This document shows positions 34,979-43,306 of a stretch of DNA of 64,000 bases, piece by piece. The notes under the pieces were generated by a model. It was not told the DNA's origin and searched no databases. It was given only the letters and a program-made list of their open reading frames with translations. Where the stretch lies: assembly GCF_018122735.1 (NCBI RefSeq), contig NZ_JAGRRD010000001.1, positions 3,775,475-3,839,474 of the forward strand, in the 5' to 3' direction. The position numbers and the translations under genes were made by a program. This stretch comes from Azoarcus sp. L1K30 (lineage in GTDB: Bacteria > Pseudomonadota > Gammaproteobacteria > Burkholderiales > Rhodocyclaceae). Numbering within the stretch: the stretch's first letter is position 1; each line of letters begins with the position of its first letter.

Positions 34979-36301
34979 ATGAAACTGAAGCAAACCGCGC
35001 TCATCGGCGCAGCGATCGCAAGCATGCTGGTCAGTGGCTATGCCGCTGCGCAGGAGCAGTTCATCGGGCTGCCGAGCTATCGCGTCGGCCCGTACGGTTC
35101 GAATGGCGCTTCACTGTATGGTGGCTGGATCGATTACATGGCCATGGTCAACGCCCGTGACGGCGGCGTGAATGGCGTCAAGCTGACCTGGGAAGAGTGC
35201 GAAACCGAGTACAACAACGCCCGTGGCGTCGAGTGTTACGAGCGTTTGAAGAACAAGGGCCCCACCGGTAATTCGGTGTTCCAGCCGCTGTCGACCGGTA
35301 TCACCTACTCGGTTCTTGAAAAGGTCGCGCAGGACAAGATTCCGATGGTCACCATCGGCTATGGTCGTACCGATGCGGCCGATGGCAGCGTGTTCCCGTG
35401 GGTGTTCCCGATGGTCACCACCTACTGGTCGCAGGCGTCGGCGATCGTCAATTACATCGGCACCAAGGCCGGTGGCATGGACAAGCTAAAGGGCAAGAAG
35501 ATCGGCCTGCTATATCACGACTCTGCCTACGGCAAGGAGTCGCACGCGATCATGGACAAGCTGGCCGAGAAGCACGGCTTTGAAGTGCAGAAGGTCGCCG
35601 TTGCCCACCCGGGCAACGAACAGCAGGCGCAGTGGCTGCAGATCCGTCAGCAGAAGCCCGACTACGTGATCCTGTGGGGCTGGGGCGTGATGAACGCCAC
35701 CGCACTGCGCACCGCTGCCAAGACCGGCTACTCGCGCGACAAGATCATCGGCGTGTGGTGGTCCGGCTCCGAAGAGGATGCGATCCCGGCGGGTGATGCC
35801 GCCAAGGGCTTTGTCGCGGCCGGCTTCAACGTCGCCGGTGCCAACTACCCGGTGATCAAGGACATCCAGACCAACGTCTACGCCAAGAATGCCGGCAACA
35901 TGGAAGACAAGGAGCGTGTCGGCAGCGTGCTGTACAACCGTGGCGTGGTGCACGGCATCATCACCGTCGAGGCCATCCGCACCGCCCAGGAGAAGTTCGG
36001 CAAGGGCAAGCCGATGACCGGCGAGCAGATGCGCTGGGGCTTCGAGCACCTCGATCTGGACGGCAAGCGCCTCGCTGCGCTGGGGGCAGCCGGTTTCATG
36101 CCCGACCTCAAGATCAGCTGCCGCGATCACGAGGGCGCCGGCAAGGTCAAGTTCCAGCAGTGGGATGGTAGCAAGTGGAAGGTCGTGACCGACTGGATCG
36201 AGGCCGACAAGCCCTTGGTGCGCGGCATGATCGAGGAGTCGGCTGCTGCCTATGCCAAGGAAAAGGGCATCACCCCGCGCGACTGCTCCAAGGAGATGTA
36301 A
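34979..36301 (+). CDS. Periplasmic substrate-binding protein of the Liv-type transporter
   Basis: 440 residues with a Sec signal peptide (about 1-24, VSGYAAA) and a type I periplasmic-binding fold (Peripla_BP_6/LivK-like): SLYGGWIDYMAMVNARDGGVNG at the start, LLYHDSAYGKESHA in the hinge region. It is longer than the amino-acid LivK of E. coli (369), as is usual for binding proteins of aromatic or short-chain acids. GAGGAG precedes ATG 34979; upstream in-frame sequence belongs to livM's other frame. Ligand unknown. Confidence 0.92.
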   Translation: MKLKQTALIGAAIASMLVSGYAAAQEQFIGLPSYRVGPYGSNGASLYGGWIDYMAMVNARDGGVNGVKLTWEECETEYNNARGVECYERLKNKGPTGNSVFQPLSTGITYSVLEKVAQDKIPMVTIGYGRTDAADGSVFPWVFPMVTTYWSQASAIVNYIGTKAGGMDKLKGKKIGLLYHDSAYGKESHAIMDKLAEKHGFEVQKVAVAHPGNEQQAQWLQIRQQKPDYVILWGWGVMNATALRTAAKTGYSRDKIIGVWWSGSEEDAIPAGDAAKGFVAAGFNVAGANYPVIKDIQTNVYAKNAGNMEDKERVGSVLYNRGVVHGIITVEAIRTAQEKFGKGKPMTGEQMRWGFEHLDLDGKRLAALGAAGFMPDLKISCRDHEGAGKVKFQQWDGSKWKVVTDWIEADKPLVRGMIEESAAAYAKEKGITPRDCSKEM

Positions 36302-36307
36302 GCCGCA

Positions 36308-36426
36308 GTCCTCCGCACAGGAGGACAAGGATGGCCGGCGGGCGCATGTCCGCCGGCGCAGGCTCCCCGCGCATGCGGGGGTCTGCAGGGCGTTTGTGCG
36401 TACATGCACGAGGGCCCTGCAGACCC
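36308..36426 (+). repeat. Four successive hairpins between the binding-protein gene and livF
   Basis: Perfect inverted repeats in order: GTCCTCC/GGAGGAC (36308-36326), GCCGGCGG/CCGCCGGC (36334-36357), CCCCGC/GCGGGG (36365-36380) and GGGTCTGCAGGGC/GCCCTGCAGACCC (36379-36426, 13-bp stem). No T-run follows. Such structures after a binding-protein gene commonly protect its mRNA 3' end. Confidence 0.6.
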
Positions 36427-36476
36427 TCTGCCGGCATTACCCGGGGAGGTGGGACGGAGACGAAAGGCAGAAAATC

Positions 36477-37313
36477 ATGACCAGTGCAGCCACCGCAAAC
36501 GCCGCCAGTGCGGCGCCCTACCTCAGCATCAATAACGTCGAGGTGATCTACGATCACGTCATCCTCGTGCTCAAGGGCGTGTCCCTTCAGGTCGAAAAGG
36601 GCAGCATCGTCGCACTGCTCGGTGCCAACGGAGCGGGCAAATCGACGACACTGAAGTCGATATCGAACCTGTTGGGCGCGGAGCGCGGCGACGTCACCAA
36701 GGGCAATATCGAATTCAAGGGCCAGCGCATCGACCAGATGACGCCGAACGACCTGGTCAAACGTGGCGTCATCCAGGTGATGGAAGGCCGTCACTGTTTC
36801 GGCCACCTCACCATCGAGGAAAACCTGCTGACGGGAGCCTACACCCGCAGCATCTCGCGCGCCGACCTCAAGGAAAGCCTGGAAAAGGTCTATCACTACT
36901 TTCCCCGCCTCAAGACCCGGCGCACTTCTCAGGCCGGCTACACGTCGGGTGGCGAGCAACAGATGTGTGCCATCGGCCGCGCGTTGATGGCCAAGCCGGA
37001 AATGATCCTGCTCGACGAACCTTCGATGGGCCTGGCGCCGCAGATCGTGGAAGAGATCTTTGAAATCGTGAAGGACCTCAACAGCCGCGAACAGGTCAGT
37101 TTTCTGCTTGCCGAGCAGAACACCATGGTTGCGCTGCGCTATGCCGACTATGGCTACATCATGGAGAATGGCCGCATCGTCATGGAGGGTGCCGCAAACG
37201 AGCTTGCGACCAACGAGGACGTGAAGGAGTTCTACCTCGGCCTTGCCGGCGAGGGTCGCAAGAGCTTTCGCGATGTGAAGCACTACCGTCGCCGCAAGCG
37301 CTGGCTGAGCTGA
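36477..37313 (+). CDS. livF: Branched-chain-type ABC transporter ATPase, LivF-like
   Basis: 278 residues. Walker A GANGAGKST, signature TSGGEQQMCAIGRALM, Walker B ILLDEPSMGLAP, and LivF-typical LLAEQNTMVALRYADYGYIMENG. ATG 36477 is preferred because an upstream in-frame extension lies inside the hairpin region and lacks ABC similarity. It completes the Liv-type importer. Confidence 0.93.
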   Translation: MTSAATANAASAAPYLSINNVEVIYDHVILVLKGVSLQVEKGSIVALLGANGAGKSTTLKSISNLLGAERGDVTKGNIEFKGQRIDQMTPNDLVKRGVIQVMEGRHCFGHLTIEENLLTGAYTRSISRADLKESLEKVYHYFPRLKTRRTSQAGYTSGGEQQMCAIGRALMAKPEMILLDEPSMGLAPQIVEEIFEIVKDLNSREQVSFLLAEQNTMVALRYADYGYIMENGRIVMEGAANELATNEDVKEFYLGLAGEGRKSFRDVKHYRRRKRWLS

Positions 37314-37396
37314 GGCTCGCGCTTGGAACACTGCATTTTCCACCAGGATTCGGCGCGTGGCACGCGGCCGGGTCCACCCCAGACCAGGAAACCAGC

Positions 37397-38629
37397 ATGC
37401 GCCATTACGAACAACGAGAAAGCCGCGATCCGGCTGAGCGCGAGCGCGACCTGTTTGCCCGCCTGCCAGCCCAGATTGCCCATGCACAGGCTCACGCTCC
37501 CGCTTTCGCTGCATCGCTCGGACACGTCGATGCAGCGTCGGTGACGACGCGGGAGGCGCTCGCGCGCCTGCCGGTGATCCGCAAGTCCGAACTGCTGGAG
37601 CAGCAAAAGCGTGCGCGGCCCTTCGGTGGCTTTGCTGCAGTGGGCTGGGGGCGGGCGTGTACCCGTGTGTTTGCTTCGCCGGGGCCGCTGTACGAGCCGG
37701 AGGGCGCCCGTCCCGACTACTATCGCCTGGCGCGCGCCCTGTTCGCAGCAGGCTTTCGCGAGGGTGACCTGGTTCACAACACCTTTTCCTATCACTTCAC
37801 CCCCGCGGGCTCGATGATGGAAACGGCTGCGCATGCGCTGGGTTGCACGGTGTTCCCGGCAGGTGTCGGCCAGACGGAAATGCAGGTGGCCGCGATCGCG
37901 GATCTGCAGCCCAACGCCTACGTCGGTACGCCTTCATTCCTGCGCATCCTGCTCGACAAGGCAGACGAGACCGGCGTAAGGCAGACCTTTACCAAGGCCT
38001 TCGTGTCGGGAGAGGCGTTTCCGCCGAGCGTGCGTGAAGCCCTCGCTGCACGCGGAATCGCGGCCAGCCAGGCCTATGCCACGGCAGATATCGGCCTGAT
38101 CGCTTACGAGACCTCAGCCGACGCGGGCATGATCGTGGACGAAGACATCGTGCTCGAGATCGTTCGCCCCGGCACCGGCGATCCCGTCGCGCCGGGAGAG
38201 GTGGGGGAGGTGGTGGTGACGACATTCAATCCGGACTATCCGCTGATCCGCTTCGGCACCGGAGACCTGTCGGCGATCCTGCCCGGTCTGTCGCCCTGCG
38301 GAAGGACCAATCAGCGCATCCGGGGCTGGCTGGGGCGCGCGGATCAAACGACGAAAATTAAGGGCATGTTCGTTCATCCGGCGCAGGTTGCCGACATCGC
38401 GCGCCGTCACCCTGAGATCCTGAAATGCCGCCTGGTGGTCGACAATCCGTTGCTCAACGATCGCATGACCCTGCACTGTGAAACCATGGCGGGCGACGAT
38501 GCGCTGGCGGGCGCGATCGTGACCAGCATTCGCGAACTCACCAAGCTGCGCGGAGAAGTGAGGTTCTGCCCTCCCGGCAGTTTGGCAAACGATGGCAAGG
38601 TCATCGACGATATTCGCAAGTACGACTAG
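37397..38629 (+). CDS. Phenylacetate-CoA-ligase-like (PaaK family) protein with altered P-loop
   Basis: 410 residues, fold of the PaaK branch of AMP-binding enzymes: FARLPAQIAHAQAHAPAF start, KSELLEQQKRARPFGG, middle VHNTFSYHFTPAGSMMETAAHALG, SQAYATADIGLIAYET, RFGTGDLSAIL and the hinge RIRGWLGRADQTTKIKGMFV. The usual ATP-binding loop (SSGTTGKPT) is replaced by ASPGPLYEPEG, so Thr/Ser-rich ATP binding looks lost or changed. It may act on a different activated substrate or be regulatory. It is the last gene of the Liv operon, ended by the terminator at 38659. Confidence 0.85.
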   Translation: MRHYEQRESRDPAERERDLFARLPAQIAHAQAHAPAFAASLGHVDAASVTTREALARLPVIRKSELLEQQKRARPFGGFAAVGWGRACTRVFASPGPLYEPEGARPDYYRLARALFAAGFREGDLVHNTFSYHFTPAGSMMETAAHALGCTVFPAGVGQTEMQVAAIADLQPNAYVGTPSFLRILLDKADETGVRQTFTKAFVSGEAFPPSVREALAARGIAASQAYATADIGLIAYETSADAGMIVDEDIVLEIVRPGTGDPVAPGEVGEVVVTTFNPDYPLIRFGTGDLSAILPGLSPCGRTNQRIRGWLGRADQTTKIKGMFVHPAQVADIARRHPEILKCRLVVDNPLLNDRMTLHCETMAGDDALAGAIVTSIRELTKLRGEVRFCPPGSLANDGKVIDDIRKYD

Positions 38630-38658
38630 TACGCTACCGAAGTTGTGTGTGGGCTGCT

Positions 38659-38687
38659 TCGGCCCGGCTTTGCCGGGCCGATTTTTT
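38659..38687 (+). terminator. Rho-independent terminator of the acyl-CoA ligase/Liv operon
   Basis: TCGGCCCGGC-TTT-GCCGGGCCGA (38659-38681) with a 10-bp perfect stem, then six T (38682-38687). A textbook terminator 30 bases after the PaaK-like gene. Confidence 0.9.
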
Positions 38688-38747
38688 CCTTGCCCTGCCA
38701 ATGAGTGCCATTCGCCGCGATGTGTCATCCTCGCAGGCGTTTCACTG

Positions 38748-39926
38748 ATGAGTTCTGTTATGCAAAACCAACCCTTGTCCGGCCTGCGCATTCTCGATCT
38801 GACCCGGCTTCTGCCCGGACCACTCGCCACTCAGCACCTTGCCGACTATGGCGCCGAGGTGATCAAGATCGAGGATACGGTCGCCGGCGACTATGCGCGC
38901 ACGATGGGGGCAATGGCGGGCGACAGCAGCTACTTCTACCAGGTGGTCAACCGCAACAAGCGCAGCATCCGTCTCGACCTCAAGCAGGAGGAGGGGCGGG
39001 CGATCTTCGCGCGTCTCGTTGCAACGGCCGACGCAGTGGTCGAGGGTTTTCGCCCCGGGGTCATGGACAAGCTTGGCTTTGGTTACGATGCGCTGGCGGC
39101 ATTGAATCCGCGCGTGGTGCTTTGCAGTATCACCGGTTACGGACAGAGTGGCCCCTATGCGATGCGTGCCGGACACGACATCAACTATATCGGCTATGCC
39201 GGCGTGCTCGACCAGATCGGTAGCTCAGACGCTGCGCCCGCCGTGCCCAACCTGCAGATCGGCGATCTGTTGGGTGGCACGATGACGGCGGCGATGGGGC
39301 TGATGGTGGCATTGTTCGAGGCGCGGGCAAGCGGGCGCGGCCGGCATGTCGACGTTGCCATGACCGATGCCGCACTCGCCCACGCCATATTTCCCCTGGT
39401 CGAGGTGCTGGCGCACGGCCAGGTGCGACCGCGCGGAACGGATCTGCTGACCGGCGGCGTACCATGCTACGGCGTCTACGAAACGGCCGATGGCAGGCAT
39501 ATGGCGGTCGGTGCGCTCGAGCAGAAGTTCTGGTTCGCGCTGTGCGACACACTCGGTCGCCCCGAACTGAAGCCGGCACACGTCGATACGGGGGACGTAG
39601 GCATGGCGGCGCGCACGGCGCTTGCGGACATCTTCCGCGGACGAAGTCAGCGCGAATGGACGGACATGTTCGATGCCGTCGATTGTTGCGTGAGCCCCGT
39701 GTTGCGTCTCGAAGAGACTTTGTCGAATCCGCAGGTGCAGGCTCGAGGTATGGTGATCGAGGTAGCCGGCATTCGCCAGTTCGCTCCGCCCTTCCGATTG
39801 TCGTCACATGAACCGCCGCCGCCAGCTCCCGCGCCTGCTGCCGGCGCGGATACCGATTGCATTTTGGGGGCCTTGGGACTGTCCGATGCCGACCTCAGGC
39901 GCCTGCGCGCGGCCGCCGTCATCTGA
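38748..39926 (+). CDS. Class III CoA-transferase (CaiB/BaiF family; racemase-like)
   Basis: 392 residues. Typical start PLSGLRILDLTRLLPGPLATQHLADYGAEVIKIE and the segment NRNKRSIRLDLKQEEGRAIF, GSITGYGQSGP-type middle (CSITGYGQSGPYAMRAGHDINY with Asp as catalytic candidate), and VGALEQKFWFALC. Family members move CoA between acids or racemise 2-methylacyl-CoA (AMACR type); the sequence looks closer to AMACR. ATG 38748 or 38760 possible. It is after the operon terminator, so it has its own promoter. Role may be in branched-chain acyl-CoA metabolism. Confidence 0.88.
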   Translation: MSSVMQNQPLSGLRILDLTRLLPGPLATQHLADYGAEVIKIEDTVAGDYARTMGAMAGDSSYFYQVVNRNKRSIRLDLKQEEGRAIFARLVATADAVVEGFRPGVMDKLGFGYDALAALNPRVVLCSITGYGQSGPYAMRAGHDINYIGYAGVLDQIGSSDAAPAVPNLQIGDLLGGTMTAAMGLMVALFEARASGRGRHVDVAMTDAALAHAIFPLVEVLAHGQVRPRGTDLLTGGVPCYGVYETADGRHMAVGALEQKFWFALCDTLGRPELKPAHVDTGDVGMAARTALADIFRGRSQREWTDMFDAVDCCVSPVLRLEETLSNPQVQARGMVIEVAGIRQFAPPFRLSSHEPPPPAPAPAAGADTDCILGALGLSDADLRRLRAAAVI

Positions 39927-39950
39927 GCGCAGCGGGGAAGGCGCGCGACG

Positions 39951-40364
39951 CTATTTTTCGGCGGTCTTGCGCCGTGAAGCCGGTTTGGGTTGCGCGGGTG
40001 GTGGTTCGCTTGCCGCCTCTGCCGGGGGTTGCGTCATCATGTTCCACGGCCACATGGCCGCCGCAGCAAAGGGATTGCCGTCACCTTCCGCCACTGTCTT
40101 GTCGCCGCCTTCGCGCATCTGCTGACTCATTGCCTTGACCGCTGCAATGGTTGCTCGCTGCATGTCCAGCCCCTGGATCGTGATCTGCAGCATGTTCAGG
40201 TTCATCTTCAGCCAACCCTCGACTGCGCGCATGTCCGCAATGCGTTTGTCGAGTTCGTCGACGTCGAGTGTCGGCGTCACCATCCCGGGGAGCGTGAAGC
40301 CCATGTTGTTCCACATGCCGCGGACGAAATCGAGCGGATCCTGTGCTGCCTGATCGTTTGACAT
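39951..40364 (-). CDS. phaM: PhaM-type polyhydroxyalkanoate granule-associated protein
   Basis: 137 residues. The core FVRGMWNNMGFTLPGMVTPT followed by a helix (LDKRIADMRAVEGWLKMNLNMLQITIQGL) matches the PhaM family, which activates PHA synthase PhaC and links granules to the nucleoid in Ralstonia. The Pro/Ala/Lys-rich C-terminus (PKPASRRKTAEK) resembles the DNA-binding tail. It is a lone gene, convergent with the CoA-transferase. Phasin-like binding is the alternative reading. Confidence 0.8.
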   Translation of the reverse strand: MSNDQAAQDPLDFVRGMWNNMGFTLPGMVTPTLDVDELDKRIADMRAVEGWLKMNLNMLQITIQGLDMQRATIAAVKAMSQQMREGGDKTVAEGDGNPFAAAAMWPWNMMTQPPAEAASEPPPAQPKPASRRKTAEK

Positions 40365-40451
40365 TTTTCTTGCTCCCGTTTTGGCCTACCGTTTCATGGT
40401 AACCGATGCACGTGCCATCGCGCATGGCGCACAGCAGCATCGGCACCCGTG

Positions 40452-42374
40452 TCAGCCTGGCTCGGTCAGACGATGGATCAGGGCACGCAAGCGGGCGGGC
40501 CGCACGGGCTTGTGCAGCAGCGGAATTCCTGCCTCCTGGGCAAGGCGCAGCGTCTCCGCGCCGGTGTCGCCGCTGATCAGGATTGCGGCCAGGCCGGGAC
40601 CCACTTTGCCGCGTACGGCGTTGATGATGTCAATTCCGTTGTGCTGGCCGTGCAGTCGAAAGTCGCTCAACATCAGCTCGGGCGGCGTCGGGGCGGATGA
40701 CATCATGTCTAGCAGCATTTCCGGTGATTCAGCAGACATGACCTTGCATCCCCAGGAACTGAGCAGGCTCTCCATACCGGCGCGTGCCAGCGGATCGTCA
40801 TCGACCAGCGCGACGTGGAGTCCCTGCAGGTCGCCCGGTGCGCGCTCCTGCTCGGATGGCGTTGCACTGGGTTCGGGCTCAGCCGCCTGAATGTCGACGG
40901 CAAACACCGAGCCCGCACCCAGTCGCGAGCGCAGGCTCAAGCGGTGCCCGAGCAGTGCGGCCAGGCGGCGCACGATCGCCAATCCCAGTCCAAGCCCTTT
41001 GTCGCGGGCACGCTCGGCGTTGTCGAGCTGGATGAACTCCTGAAAAATGATCTCCTGCGATTCGGCCGGGATGCCCAGTCCGCTGTCGCGAACTTCGATG
41101 CGTACCTTGTCGCCGCGTTTTCTGCACGCGATCAGGATGCTGCCGGCTTCGGTGTAGCGGATTGCATTGCTGACCAAGTTTGTGATGATGCGCTCGAACA
41201 GCACCGGGTCGCTGTAGGCCCAACACGCGGTGTGCCTGGCCTTGAGGCGCAGCTCGCGTTCTTCGGCTGCGGGGCGCTGGCTTGCCGCAATGCGCTCAAG
41301 GATCGGATGCAGCTCAAACGCGCGGGGACTAGGGTGAAGGACCCCTGCATCGAGTTTCGAGATGTCCAGCAGGCTATCGAGCAGGTTGTCCATGGCCTCG
41401 GCCGACGCGGCGATGCGCTGCACCAGGCGACGGCTCTCGGGGGCATGGGTCTGCTGCGCGAGCTGGGATACGAACAGGCCCAGCGCGTGCATGGGTTGCC
41501 TCAAGTCATGGCTGGCAGCGGCCAGAAAGCGCGACTTCGCCAGGTTGGCGCGCTCGGCCTCTTCCTTGCGGATGCGCATTTCCGACGTTGCTTCGTCGAT
41601 TTTTCGAACCAGCTCTTCATGGGCACCGGACAGGCGCTCGGCCATGTCGTTGACCCCTTCCGACAGTCTGGCCAGGCTTCCGCCTCCCAGCACGGGAACG
41701 CGTTCGTCGAAGTGCCCTTGGCCGATGCGGGTGACGGTCTCGGCAACCTGACGGATCGGACCGCTGACACCGCGACTCAGGCGGGATGCCAGCCACAGGC
41801 TGCCAAGCAGGACCAGCAGTACGAAGCCGGCGCTGGTCCATAGCAGTTCGTCACGCTGGTGTTGCAGGCGTCGCAGCGAGATCTCCACGACCACACTGCC
41901 CAGGGGCTCCTCGCCCAGTGGTGCGGCGGCACCCTGGGAGATGGCGGCGAAGCCATCGTCGAGTTCGAGACGGCTTGGCCGAATCGGCTCGATCAGCCTC
42001 AGAGTGGGGCCCTGTACGAGTTGCGTCGGCGCATTGGGCACGCGTGACGGCAGGGGCGGCAACTGGCCGTCGAGCATGCCGCTGCGCGCCAGCGTTTCAC
42101 CGCGGCTGCCGACGATGCTGATGCCTGCGATGTCGTCTTCGGCCAGAACCGCCCCGGCGATCTGCTGCAGGGCATCGCGGTTTCCCGAGAACACGGCGTA
42201 TTCGCTTGCGGCCGCCAGCTGGCGTGCGACCGCCCGGCCGCGTGCGCTCAAGGCGTCATCAAGGTCCGCGAGTCGGGAACGGGTGTGGAAGACGGTCAGA
42301 AACACCGCAAGTGCGAGCACCGGTACGACCGCTGCCAGCATCACCCGCGCGCTGATGCCCCAGCGGTCTATCAT
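40452..42374 (-). CDS. Membrane hybrid sensor histidine kinase with HAMP domain
   Basis: 640 residues. TM1 near residues 11-30, periplasmic domain, TM2 near 165-190, HAMP (about 190-245), HisKA with His in AASHDLRQPMHALG, HATPase (NLVSNAIRYTEAG, DSGLGIPAE, GLGLGLAIVRR) and a C-terminal receiver (HVALVDDDPLARAG, LMLSDFRLHG). It overlaps the upstream binding-protein gene by 4 bases (ATGA), so the two are one unit. The periplasmic domain probably receives its signal from that protein. Partner regulator is the divergent NarL-type gene at 45468 (inferred). Confidence 0.93.
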   Translation of the reverse strand: MIDRWGISARVMLAAVVPVLALAVFLTVFHTRSRLADLDDALSARGRAVARQLAAASEYAVFSGNRDALQQIAGAVLAEDDIAGISIVGSRGETLARSGMLDGQLPPLPSRVPNAPTQLVQGPTLRLIEPIRPSRLELDDGFAAISQGAAAPLGEEPLGSVVVEISLRRLQHQRDELLWTSAGFVLLVLLGSLWLASRLSRGVSGPIRQVAETVTRIGQGHFDERVPVLGGGSLARLSEGVNDMAERLSGAHEELVRKIDEATSEMRIRKEEAERANLAKSRFLAAASHDLRQPMHALGLFVSQLAQQTHAPESRRLVQRIAASAEAMDNLLDSLLDISKLDAGVLHPSPRAFELHPILERIAASQRPAAEERELRLKARHTACWAYSDPVLFERIITNLVSNAIRYTEAGSILIACRKRGDKVRIEVRDSGLGIPAESQEIIFQEFIQLDNAERARDKGLGLGLAIVRRLAALLGHRLSLRSRLGAGSVFAVDIQAAEPEPSATPSEQERAPGDLQGLHVALVDDDPLARAGMESLLSSWGCKVMSAESPEMLLDMMSSAPTPPELMLSDFRLHGQHNGIDIINAVRGKVGPGLAAILISGDTGAETLRLAQEAGIPLLHKPVRPARLRALIHRLTEPG

Positions 42375-43300
42375 GGTTTGCCCTTTTCGTCCTTGGCCAG
42401 CGTGGCTGTCAGCACGTCTGCACTGTCGAGGGTCACGCCCAGCGAGCGCGCGACGTTGAGGTTGGTTGCGACCTGAAAGTACTGCGGGGACTGGACCGGC
42501 GGCATCGGGCGGCCGCTGATGAGGCGCATGACGAGCTCCGCGGTCTGCCGCCCAATCTGCGCCGGAGTTGAATACAGTGCCAGCAGTGCTCCCGCGTGGA
42601 CATAGGCCGCAGAGAAGCCGAGAACCGGCGAGCGGTGACGATACGCGGTCAACAGCACATTCTGAACGGTGTAGCTATTGAAGATCCTGGCGTCGGGTGT
42701 GACGATCAATACCGCAGGCTCGGAAAGCACGCGTTGCATGGCCGGATAAAGATCTCCCTCGACGTCGACGATCGCCTCCCGCACTTCGAGCTGCGCGCTT
42801 CTGGCCGCGCCCGCCAATTGTTGCCGACGCGTGCTTGCTTCGGAACCGGCAAGCAAGGCAATGCGCCGCCATTCCGGTAGTGCCTGTCTGATCAAGGCGA
42901 TCTGACGCTCCGCCGGCTGATCGAGCACGATCGCGGTCGCTTCGGCGGCGCCGCGCGCGCGCGGCGGTAGCGCGAGCCACGCACTCTCGGGCAGCAAGCT
43001 ATGGATGACCGGCTGGGACAATCTACGTTCTGCTGCGGTTCTGGCCGCGAGAGAACCGAGGCTGACAACGATGCGTGCGTCCTTTAGCCTGAGCTCGTCG
43101 ACTGCGGAAATATCGACCTTGTTGATCTCCATCTCGGGGGCGACCGAATGAAGGGTGTCTCGAATGGCTGCGTAGGCCTGAACATGGGCATTGTCGTCGG
43201 TGCGCATGAGAACGGCGACCTGCGGCCCGGTCCCTGCTCCATGACCGTCGGCGATCAAGCACAGCGGTAACAGCCAGCACAGGAATAAGGACCGCCGCAT
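42371..43300 (-). CDS. Periplasmic binding protein (PF04392-like), probable sensory partner
   Basis: 309 residues with a signal peptide (MRRSLFLCWLLPLCLIADGHG) and an ABC-type substrate-binding fold (QVAVLMRTDDNAHVQAYAAIRD; DARIVVSLGSLAAR; LLALYSTPAQIGRQTAELVMRL). No ABC permease or ATPase gene is next to it. It lies between the TonB-dependent receptor and the hybrid kinase, overlapping the latter by 4 bases, so it likely presents a ligand to the kinase (TorT/LuxP-like arrangement). Ligand unknown. Confidence 0.85.
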   Translation of the reverse strand: MRRSLFLCWLLPLCLIADGHGAGTGPQVAVLMRTDDNAHVQAYAAIRDTLHSVAPEMEINKVDISAVDELRLKDARIVVSLGSLAARTAAERRLSQPVIHSLLPESAWLALPPRARGAAEATAIVLDQPAERQIALIRQALPEWRRIALLAGSEASTRRQQLAGAARSAQLEVREAIVDVEGDLYPAMQRVLSEPAVLIVTPDARIFNSYTVQNVLLTAYRHRSPVLGFSAAYVHAGALLALYSTPAQIGRQTAELVMRLISGRPMPPVQSPQYFQVATNLNVARSLGVTLDSADVLTATLAKDEKGKP

Positions 43301-43306
43301 CAGGCT

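Noticed and set aside
42371-43300. Assigning the periplasmic binding protein to a classical ABC importer
   Set aside because: No permease or ATPase is adjacent, and the 4-base overlap with the kinase gene points to a sensory role.
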